In this document: piece by piece, positions 55,976 through 64,000 of the stretch | How the letters are laid out: each line of letters starts with the position of its first letter | How positions within the stretch are numbered: the first letter of the stretch is position 1 | From: Haemonchus contortus | Taxonomy: Eukaryota; Nematoda; Chromadorea; Rhabditida; Trichostrongylidae | Assembly (NCBI GenBank): GCA_000469685.2 | Contig: LS997567.1 | Coordinates: 14,776,785-14,840,784 of the forward strand | Length of the DNA: 64,000 bases | Direction of reading: 5' to 3' | Notes under the pieces: model-generated | Database searches by the model: none | Told to the model about the DNA's origin: nothing | The model's input: the letters and a program-made list of their open reading frames with translations, nothing else | Translations under genes and position numbers: made by a program

Positions 55976-57265
55976 TACACGGTGGCTGAAAAGTGTAAGA
56001 CGCCACATTTCTGAACGTCACTTCGAACATATGGGAAAGATAGACTAATCTACTTCATTGATGATTAGAGTAGAGCTGCATGATCACTCAGGACAGGAGG
56101 CGTTTGAAGTCTTGTCGTTTCGCTTTTACATAGGCGTCTAGACATTCGATAAGTGAACCAACACTGGGTCCCAAGTAGTCAACGTCTGTATCGTTCCACG
56201 CCTTCTGAAACACCAACGCCAGACCGTCCAACGAGCGGTAGGAGCGACCTGCGATCTTGCTCACCAAATACCCCACCCAGAGGAGTCCATTGCATTGAGG
56301 TTTGGCGAAGAAGAAGGTGAGGAATCCTTGTCCCAGTACTTGGAGAAATGCGCAGTGACTACGGCTTTCGTCATTTTTAAGGCATGCGAGGGGGCCCAAT
56401 CTTGCTGAAAGATGATCGATCAGTTACCGAAGTGCTCACTGACCAAGATTAACAAGTGCGCCCATTTGGTAAATCTCTCGGTAAACTTCGGAGTCAATGA
56501 GTTTTCACATTTTTATCAGTGAAGTCCAAGATTGCTTCGCATGTCAAACCTGCCCAAATAATCACTCTTTTGAGAGAGAGCCGGCTATGCTCACGACAAA
56601 GTTTTGGAGGCGCGTCGTCGGCTTTTAGCAATAACTGTCTCTGGTTTTGACGGTTTGAGAAGGTTCTACGGTGATTATTTTCTCATCAGTTCAGATCAGT
56701 CAAAGATGCGGCCCGCCCAGTGCTCTCGAAGAAGTTTCTTGCATCTCATCGGCCGACTTTGCTCGGACTGCTTCGGAACAATCTGTCCTCAGCAGAGCCG
56801 ACGGCTGGTCAGCTTTAGGCATTCCACTATCTTCTGAACAGTGTAGGCTGATGTGGAGGGGGAAGCAATCCGATTTGTGCGGACTCCATCGTTGCGGGTG
56901 GATCTTCTTCTCAATATTGTCACAAATCCCTGGTAGGTTCACTGTTCTTGGTCGGCCCCCTTTTGCATTTCAGAGGTATGTCCCCGAGTCCTGAGAGCAG
57001 CAGATACATTTCGAACGCTTAAAGAGTCGCCTCACCATTCTAGAACTCCTGAGCCCTTCTCTTAGCAACTTCTCGATGGTGGATCGCTGAAACTTTCATT
57101 GCGAGGGATACGCAGACGTTCAATGAAAGGACTCATGAGGCTACTTGCACAGCTTCTGTGCGTCGAAGTCTCAAATCACAGTCTTCAAAGGTCTTTAAAA
57201 TGCCTATCGGTAAAGTGCTGGCAAGCGCCAGATAAAGCATTCTATGCTTTTCAGCCAACTTGTGA
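55976..57265 (-). mobile_element. Second mariner element (dead), minus strand
   Basis: Termini TACACGGTGGCTGAAAAGTG (55976) and, reversed, TCACAAGTTGGCTGAAAAGC (57265) are inverted. The roughly 1290 bp length fits mariner. On the minus strand, broken frames show RNDGVRTNRIASPSTSAYTV near 56915-56860, then LKLTSRRL, and IFQQDWAPSHALKMTKAVV near 56420-56360. A shifted frame follows with SKIAGRSYRSLDGLALVF at about 56250-56200 and VKAKRQDFKRL near 56110. The second catalytic motif (QQDWAPSH) is kept, while others are lost. It differs clearly from the mariner at 48157, so it is a separate lineage. Confidence 0.88.
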
Positions 57266-57305
57266 GTTGACGATTGTTTAGTTATATCTGAACTTACAAA
57301 TATAG

Positions 57306-57447
57306 GATGTGACTAACGATGATTATACGCGGAACGTGAATTTTAGTCAGCTACTTATGGATCCTAATGAGGAGCAATTTCTCACTCACTAGTCCCTTTC
57401 AGAGGAAGAATTCACTGCAGGCAATACACGTTTTCGAGAAAACACCG
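57306..57447 (+). CDS. Candidate exon with one in-frame stop
   Basis: It lies between an ACAAATATAG acceptor and an ACACCG|GTAAGG donor. The frame is coding-like throughout (DVTNDDYTRNVNFSQLLMDP, then EEEFTAGNTRFRENT) except for one TAG at 57390-57392. It lies on the same strand between the membrane-protein exons and the phosphatase exons. It may be an exon of one joined gene with a nonsense mutation, or a relic. A downstream mini-exon at about 57590-57613 would continue in phase but is too short to trust. Confidence 0.3.
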
Positions 57448-59129
57448 GTAAGGTATCAGACTGTCCATCTTAGTGCGTAAAGTGGATGCAATTCAAAAAC
57501 CGAAGGCTATGCTGCGAGAAATCCTCACGGAAATGGTCTGTTAACAGGCTCGGTAGCTCTTGAACTGGACCACGAAGGAACTTCTAGGCTCTGTTTTCAG
57601 TGGGGGATGAGTTACGGATTTCCGGTCAGACAAGCACACACATACACACACACACAAACACACCCACGCACATACTTAGAGGATAATATGAGTAGGATGT
57701 TTATGGTCATTGTTGATATCTGTGAAATCGGGCCTGATTTTGTGATTTGGCAAGAAAAATTGTTAAAAAACTGAAGTATATGTGGACTACACCGTCCCAC
57801 AAGTCCAAAAAAGTGTAGTCCACACGTGGACTGCACTATCGTCAATTGGTTAAGAATGCTGTGGAATAATAGTTGATCGGATGATGTGCGCATATGAAAA
57901 CCCACAATTGTCAAGAAACCTTTTCTCGAGGTGAACGTGGATGATGCAGTGGGACATAATACTACCGCTGTTCAATAGAACCTGAATTCACTGCTGCTTA
58001 CTGGCTTGCTTTGATGTTGGCTTCATAGGCTTTAGTGTTGATTTCCAGCGTCATTCAGTGAAAATGACTGTCCTGCAATGAGATCCCTGTATTCATCTTG
58101 TGATAACTCCATGATCTGTCGAAGATAGACATGTTTGGAAGCACATGTTCTTTCTAGTTCTCCCTTAATTTCCGTAGATGGCATTCGATAGTTGTGAAAC
58201 AAAAATGGTTTACCATGCACGAGGAAGTGTCTTCTTCTTACAGGCTTCATGAGGGCTGTGGTCCCTTCTACCAACGCCATAAAACTGAAGCTCACGGATC
58301 AAATCACAAAGTGGAGTCCACATTTCACTTTGAAATCTCCATATTACTACAAACGTACAAAGTTCCACCCGTGATGTGATAGGTCCAATCGTCGCTGTTA
58401 TCATCAGGCGATCACAGAGGATCATTGTTATCGCTTTCTAGAAACATGCCCATTTCGCGTTGGAACGAGCGAACTCACTTATTAAACGTCGGAAGCTAGA
58501 TTTGAAAAGCTCTTTATCACTGCCCATCCCTTCCTAGATGGGACGCACGTTATGTTATGCTGCAAGTACCGAAGCCCTCCATTGCATCCGATGACATCAC
58601 ATTCAGGCAGAATACTTCGCTGGTAACATGTTTAAGAGTGTTTTGATCCGATGAATCATTTAGCACCTTCCTTGGAGCCTGTGAAGCTCATTTTGCGCAA
58701 ATGCTCAAAGCGGTGAAGGGTGAGAAAAACGAAGGCCAGAACAGCGCCCGTTGAAAACACTTTCTGAGGGATCCTGAAATGTGAGGGAGCTTTGCTGATA
58801 GCCAATATTTAGTCCAAAAATGTTTGCACGGTTTAGGACCAATCTCATGGAAAAGCAAAAGGAGCGCATAAAAGGGTCGAACCTTCATGCCATGCCTACA
58901 GGTCTACTATCATATCATGTGCGCCACCGTTGCCACGGTTTCGCTCACTTCGTCTATCTGTTCGATAAAAATCTAGAAGGGCTCAAGTCTTTTGACGTTC
59001 ATCAGTCCCGTCTGAGGGATGCGCTTCCGCATTCCACTTCCATTCAGAATAGTAGTGGCGTAATGAATGCGTATGTGGCTTATACAATGACGTGCGGTGG
59101 CCAGCCGATGTACAAGTCGGTGCTCTGAA
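57448..59129. other. No gene supported; one unassigned frame
   Basis: A minus-strand frame at 58032-58295 (contains RRHFLVHGKPFLFHNYRMPS) is protein-like but unrecognised and without clear splice sites. A short CA repeat lies at 57638-57665. A hairpin GGACTACAC...GTGTAGTCC lies at about 57783-57825. Confidence 0.35.
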
Positions 59130-59235
59130 CCGGCAAAAATCGGTGTGATTTCCATAATCGTTTAGCAGATTTGGAACACAAATTTGAGATCAGTGTTCTA
59201 ACCACCTATGGCGGTGTACATATCTTTATGAGTGA
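59130..59235 (-). repeat. GTCGCAGTGGCCA-family repeat end
   Basis: Reversed, it shares ACCTGGTCAGTCGCAGGGGT and CCAAATCTGCTAAACGATTA with the copies at 55365-55490 and 47130-47266. It directly abuts the composite element at 59251. Confidence 0.55.
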
Positions 59236-59250
59236 CCCCTGCGACTGACC

Positions 59251-59790
59251 AGGTAAGGATTTAAACTTCCCATGGAACTTTGGATAGAGACCTAGATATA
59301 TCGATAGGGCTTGGAAAGTTATCAACAGATATGGGAATTGAAACTGCAAAATGATTCTACCAAAAAAGTTGCGAGCGTTCAACTTTGCAGTGCGGTGATT
59401 GGTGATAGATAAGTGATCACAAATGGTAGTCGAAACAAACCGTCGACCTAAATTAGTAAGAAAAAACGGTTTAATAGCTTTTATTCGGATGAAAGCGCGT
59501 TCTGCAAATGCGAAAACGACAACAGGAAGCAAACCCTCATCGCTCACCTGGAGAGGGAAAGCACTGCCACTACGCCACGAGGACACTTGTGGCCATTGCG
59601 GGCAACTGCGCTTATCAACTTTCACTATCTCTCCATGCTTTAAGCATGCAAACTTTAAACGCTTACAACTTCTTTGGTAGACTCATTTTACAGTTTTAAT
59701 TTCCATATTTATTAACTAACTTACTAACTTTCCAAGCCCTATCGATATACCTAGGTCTCTATTCAAGGTTCCATGAGAAGTTAAAGCCCA
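59251..59790. mobile_element. Composite element: inverted-repeat arms around a tRNA-like core, copy 1
   Basis: The left arm (GAGACCTAGATATATCGATAG near 59285) and right arm (CTATCGATATACCTAGGTCTC near 59740) are inverted. The core, reversed at 59586-59525, reads GTGTCCTCGTGGCGTAGTGG...GATGAGGGTTTGCTTCC, with an A box and a B-box-like element at tRNA spacing. A second copy is at 63489-63953. Confidence 0.6.
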
Positions 59791-60339
59791 TCCCTCGTGA
59801 GTATCCTTCCCTTGTAAGTTATTCTGTTCAGATTATAATAATATACAATTGGGTAAGCGAATGTTTGGGCCAAGCAAGAAACAAAAATTCATTTGCAGTA
59901 TCACGGGCGGTATGGAAAGAAGGTAACAAATTGATCTTTTTATCGACATTCTATTAAAGGCACCGTTCACGTTAAAATGGTTTCTGAGGCTTTTCCCCAG
60001 AATGAACCTGTGGCCTCCAACGACAGCGTAAGAGTCGCGGCCGGTCGAAATATAGTCATGCTATGGCGTAGTAAGGGCTCCCAAAAACTGGCATAGCCAC
60101 TGTACCGAGCCAAGGGGACGAGTTGTCAAGCTCGGTAAAAGCTGTAGAAGGCGCAGCACTCCACCGCGACACACCTCGCACGCAGCCAGCGTATTGTAGC
60201 CAACTGTACACAGTGGCGCGCGCACTCAAACAGCTCGTCCAAATACCCCTTCCATGCCGCTTCTTTTCGTAACGTTCTTGTCCTGCCCCTACTTTTACTT
60301 TTTTTTGAAGCCCTATATCTCTTTATCGATCTTCTTCAG
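59791..60339. other. No gene supported; possible MITE end and intron
   Basis: A candidate mini-exon at about 59916-59939 (TTTGCAG|...AAAGAAG|GTAACA) cannot be joined in phase to the next exon. AAAGGCACCGTTCACG at 59957 matches the termini of the element at 20232-20815. GC-rich sequence fills 60040-60240. Confidence 0.35.
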
Positions 60340-61036
60340 GTTTGAAATATTGGACAATCAGGTGAATTACCTCCCTTTTACTCACGAAGCATTTGATAAG
60401 AATTTGGACAAATGTAGAAATTGGAGTGAGTCTGTGTATTTTCTTGTAAAGAAAGGGAAGAGAAAGACGTTATGCTCTGTTTTCGTTCAATTTGTTACAT
60501 TCATTTCTTAGGAGTGAAATGTCGTGACTCATCTAGAGTAACACTTCGATATCCGTATGGTAGCGAGAATACATTTATTCATGCTAATTATGTATGCGGC
60601 GGTCCTCTATTCAATAAATTCATTCTGACTCAAGCCCCCATGGAGAATACTATTGGTGATTAGTTTAATCCAACATCTCCAAATGCGCCGAAGTTGCATT
60701 TTCGATCCTATACACACGGCCAAATCAAGCTGAACAAATCATAATTTTAGGCGATTTCTGGCGTATGGTTTGGCAAGAGAAAGCGCCATATATTTTTATG
60801 GTGATTGGGAGAAAGAATAGGGATCGATGTTCCGAATATTGGCCTCGGTTTGTCATGCTGTCGCTTTTTCTACTCCTGTTCCGAGTTCTGCTTTTGAAGG
60901 CAAGGTTTCCAGTTGTCCTGGATCGAAGTCAATAGTTGCTCATGGGCTTCGCGTTTACAACGTTGGCATTTCTTTCTCGCGAGATCCTGTATTTCGTGTG
61001 TCGTACATTAGAATTGTGGATAATTCCGGTGAAGAG
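60340..61036 (+). CDS. Protein tyrosine phosphatase domain, N-terminal half (four exons)
   Basis: Exons 60340-60425, 60512-60655, 60751-60847 and 60913-61036 join in exact phase, with introns of 86, 95 and 65 bp and TTCTTCAG, TTCTTAG, ATTTTAG and TTTCCAG acceptors. The product shows the conserved tyrosine phosphatase order: [76 protein letters not shown], then VFRVSYIRIVDNSGEE. Known: these enzymes remove phosphate from phosphotyrosine through a Cys in HCxxGxxR, and nematodes have large expanded families. That signature, which should lie about 100 residues further on, was not found up to 64000. The last exon ends in a normal GAG|GTGCGT donor at phase 0. So the rest is either beyond a long intron or lost. 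The first seen exon needs an upstream partner ending at phase 2. Confidence 0.88.
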
Positions 61037-61974
61037 GTGCGTTATGGGACTACTTGTTAGCTTCTATGTGTCAATGCTCATAAGTTGGGAACTAGTGAAG
61101 CGAGTGAATAGTGAAGTCCATTCCAAATCTTACACATGGTAGTCCCAGGGTTTGCCTTCTGAGCCATATTCTGTCCAAATATAATTCAATTTGATGCTCG
61201 GCGTGGTGTAGGAAAATCATCTGAGAGCGCTTCCATAGTACAGCGTTGAGCGTACAGCTCTTTCAAGGGTTGATACTTCCTTACATAATACAATAGAGGT
61301 CAAATGAAGTGTATATATATATATATATATATATTTAGAAAAATGAAAAAGTGAATAACACATCCAATGAAAACTGTCGAGAAATCACCCACAGACGACC
61401 CTTGCGGTATCGATCGACAATCGGTGTTGTCAATAGAGTACAGGCGCTCAATGATTAACGCTCAACGCTCTACACTGAAAGATGTCACAGGCCTCATGAC
61501 GCAACCTACTGACCACTACATGTGCTGTATGAGGTTATAGCTGCTCTTAACTCTGATCGCTAGATTTCACATTTCCATCCAATGCCCCTTCCTGACCAAT
61601 TACCCTGGAATGGAACAATGGAATTATGATTGAAGCCAACGGCTCGGTTAAAAATTTTCCATAGAGGCGATTTTTCACTAATTTCACCCTAGTGATCTAT
61701 TCTTTACTTACGCGGGAAACGCGTAGCCTGTGCTCCGCAATAGGAAGAGTACATTATCTCCAAGACCTAATGAGAATGCATGGATCTCTTGTGTACAGAC
61801 AGAAATCCCGGATCTCTGACAACAGTGAAGTTTTGAGTTTACATCCATCGGCATAATAATTGACAGTACCCCGAGCCTTTTCTGACTGAGACCTGAGGTT
61901 TCATATGCAGTCGAAGGCAACTTCCACAGTTTCAATCATTTAAGAACTATTATTAGATTCTTCAACCGAAATGA
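61037..61974. other. No gene recognised
   Basis: A (TA)n run of about 20 bp lies at 61313-61333. I looked for the missing phosphatase signature here on both strands and did not find it. Confidence 0.4.
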
Positions 61975-62108
61975 CATCAATGTATGTATGTGTGTAAGTG
62001 TGCATGGGTGTATGTGTGAATGTGTGTAGGTGTGTGTTACATATATGTATGTAGGGGTGGGTGTTTGTGTGTGTATGGGTGCATGTGTGTATATGTGTGT
62101 ATGTAATA
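61975..62108. repeat. TG-rich simple repeat
   Basis: GTATGTGTGTAAGTGTGCAT-type units with TATG. Confidence 0.9.
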
Positions 62109-62660
62109 ATAACTGAGTGCAGACGGCAGTATGGGAATGCTGATGGTAGATGACACGACTGGAGTCCGCCCATAGAGGACGGAGTGGGCGCGAAATAAAT
62201 CTTGACCGGAGATTCATAAATCTCCTTCACGTAGACCTAGAGAGTCCAAAGTAATAGGAGTAGTAGGTAGGTAGTAGCAGTAGGTAGTTAGCGCGAAATG
62301 AGTGCTCAAGCTAGAATTCATAACTTCTATCCCCGTGGACCTAGAGAGTTCAAATTGGCAGAGGTAGAGGCCGCAAGATTGGAACACCAACGATGAGTGG
62401 CAGGTCCGAACTTATCCTCCAGGGGACGAAAGCTGCACGAAATAAATTTCATTGTGTAAATTCATAACCTCTGTTCCCGTGCACCTAAAGCGTTCGATTC
62501 CGGTAAGAGTACAGGCGGCAGTATGAGAACATTGATGATAGGTGATAGGAAGTGATAGCAACACATAGTGGCTGATAGGGTGCTTCAGAACAGGAGCCGC
62601 AGGATACGTCACCTGCTTCTTGTTAACGAGGAAGACTCGGCACCGTAGCAAAAGGTATCG
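62109..62660 (+). repeat. Diverged roughly 165 bp repeat units (TTCATAAC..CCCGTG family)
   Basis: Three units share GGCAGTATGGGAA, GGTAGATGACA, a GC-box remnant, GCGAAATAAAT, ATTCATAAC, CCCGTG and CCTAGAGAG. The same family is at 33180-33720. As there, the block directly follows a TG-rich simple repeat. Confidence 0.65.
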
Positions 62661-63119
62661 ATTAAGGCCTTGGCACTATAGTGAAGGTGTGGATTAGGGA
62701 GAAACCGTAGATGTTCGGTGAAGGAATTGACAGCAACTGTTAAGAACTGATCACGAGTCATAAAAGGGAGAGCTATAGGTCTATGACGCTCTTTGTGTCA
62801 ACAGTGGAGGTTTGGCAGTTCAGTAGGTGGTGTGGGACGTGACTATACCTAAAGTGATCGGTGACGAGGACTGATGAATGGCTATAAGGCTGACAAAAGC
62901 TATAGAAGGCTGTAGTCATCAGCTCTGTAATGCCCTTCATGTTAATAGCGGAATTTCAGCATTTTAATAGGTGATGTAGGATATAACAATGTACTCTATG
63001 ACAAAAACTGATGACAACTGATAAGGGGTGCGGGGCCTCAGAGAGCAAAAGCTACGTATCAATTGCAATCGTCCACTTGAATAGTCCTCAATTCCTGCTG
63101 GAATCCGAGGGTCAACCCC
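62661..63119. other. No gene recognised
   Basis: Weakly repetitive sequence with GTGATGTAGGATATAAC and GTGGTGTGGGACGTGAC blocks. No coding. Confidence 0.35.
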
Positions 63120-63360
63120 AACATGTTTAGCTCTGAAAAAGCTTGATGTGGTTCACCCTGTCAAGTGCTTTGCAAAAATCACAGTAACTCACATCAGCAT
63201 TCTTCTTCTGCTCCGAAGCGTCTGTCCAATCATTTAAACTGTAGCAACTGACTCGACTTCGCTTTCCTGATGCCATGCTGACAATCAGGCCACGCTGCTT
63301 TTCCAAATGTTCCACAATAACCCTTTTGATTGATTCTATAAAAGTTCTATGATACAAATG
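63120..63360 (-). pseudogene. Fragment of a CR1/Jockey-like reverse transcriptase
   Basis: On the minus strand the frame reads ESIKRVIVEHLEKQRGLIVS, then SLNDWTDASEQKKNADVSYC, then DFCKALDRVNHIKLF. This is the RT block before and including the first catalytic Asp (usually xxDFSKAFDxVxH). The fragment may belong to the same family as 20058-20215, which carries the next RT block. Truncated at both ends. Confidence 0.75.
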
Positions 63361-63488
63361 GTAGAGGTAACGCTTACAGGTCTGTAATTGTTAGAGTCCA
63401 AATGCGGATGTTTTTGCTGAATAGTGACTATAAATGATAACCAATATGTCGGACACTTCGTCTCGAAAAGGACTTACCAGGGAGGGGT

Positions 63489-63953
63489 AGTCTACTTATC
63501 TTGGAACTTTGAAAGGAGACCCAGATAAATCGATAGAGTTTTGAATGCTGTTTACGAAAATGGAAATTAAAACTGCAAAATGACTCTCCTTAAAAAGTTA
63601 TGGGGCCCGAATTTTACTCGACAGTAGTATCAATTGTCCAAAGAAATGTCAGAAAACGTTCAGAGAGCCTTTGATAAAATGAAAAAACACTTTGCAAAAG
63701 TGCGGATAATGGCGCGGATGGACCCCTCACTTTATGTCCACGAAGCGAGACCACTACCACTAGGTCACGTGGGCGTTTGATTTGAAAGCGACGAGTTCGC
63801 ATTTCCAATTGATACTACTGTCGAGCAAATTCGGGCCCCCATAACTTTTCAAGGAAAACCATTTTGCAGTTTTAATTTTCATTTTCGTGAACAGCATTCG
63901 AAACTCTATCGATTTATCTGGGTCTGAATTCAAAGTCCCAAGATAAGTAGACT
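63489..63953. mobile_element. Composite element: inverted-repeat arms around a tRNA-like core, copy 2
   Basis: Arms of 150 bp (63489-63638 and 63804-63953) are near-perfect inverted repeats. Outer blocks are TAGTCTACTTATCTTGG and its complement, inner blocks AGTAGTATCAATTG and its complement. The core, reversed at 63774-63711, reads GCCCACGTGACCTAGTGGTAGTGG...GGGGTCCATCCGCGCC, a tRNA-like A-box/B-box pair. Related to 59251-59790 but better preserved. Confidence 0.75.
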
Positions 63954-64000
63954 ACCTCTCCCTGGTTAGATTGAAAACAGATTTCAAAGGACCTACCATG

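Noticed and set aside
1..64000. CRISPR arrays, bacterial operons, phage or rRNA genes
   Set aside because: No spaced direct repeats with unique spacers, no bacterial gene organisation and no rRNA-like sequence were seen. Tandem arrays here have no spacers.

Overview
The window looks like a repeat-choked chromosome arm of a nematode, most likely a strongylid (hookworm-like) worm. Three things point there. Host exons are small, are separated by introns of about 30-150 bp with T-rich ...TTTCAG/TTAG acceptors, and keep reading phase across junctions. One gene is a nematode-type protein tyrosine phosphatase. The mobile elements are a typical nematode mix: Penelope with a GIY-YIG domain, BEL/Pao, Ty3/Gypsy, RTE, CR1-like, mariner, and palindromic MITEs. 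There is no operon, rRNA gene, phage or CRISPR array. The species call is inference; the eukaryotic call is directly supported by spliced reading frames.

Host genes. (1) Minus strand, 680-2663: at least six exons in perfect phase, encoding an unrecognised protein with a C-terminal Cys4 zinc ribbon. (2) Minus strand, 38400-39041: two exons of a Ser/Pro-rich protein. (3) Minus strand, 25967-26074: one isolated 36-codon exon. (4) Minus strand, 34327-34736: a weaker three-exon candidate. (5) Plus strand, 51765-55186: nine or so exons of a single-pass membrane protein whose membrane exon has two competing acceptors, one giving a truncated soluble form. (6) Plus strand, 60340-61036: four exons of a protein tyrosine phosphatase domain whose catalytic Cys signature is not seen before the window ends. 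Genes 5 and 6 may be one receptor phosphatase gene with transposon-filled introns.

Repeats and mobile elements, left to right. A Penelope fragment at 3069-4110; a (CATA)n array at 5551-6358; an LTR-like repeat at 6360-6725; a nearly complete but dead Penelope at 8529-11470; a decayed Ty3/Gypsy pol at 13060-15030 followed by a second LTR-like copy; old GC-box repeats and a second (CATA)n array at 19118-20010; a CR1-like fragment, a MITE and an RTE remnant (20058-24590); three copies of a palindromic MITE (24801-25498, 29596-29820); a 1.6 kb TG-rich minisatellite at 31540-33178; a 1.26 kb fold-back element at 36238-37498; a decayed tRNA-Gly and a BEL/Pao remnant at 40518-43140; a 1.4 kb (TATG)n array at 43701-45122; a DDE transposase remnant; a mariner with intact termini at 48157-49410; a second fold-back element at 49543-51512; a second mariner at 55976-57265; and composite inverted-repeat/tRNA-like elements at 59251-59790 and 63489-63953.

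Every transposase or reverse transcriptase seen here is broken by stops or frameshifts, so the window reads as a graveyard of elements around a few spliced host genes. All identifications come from reading motifs and phases by eye; no database search was run.
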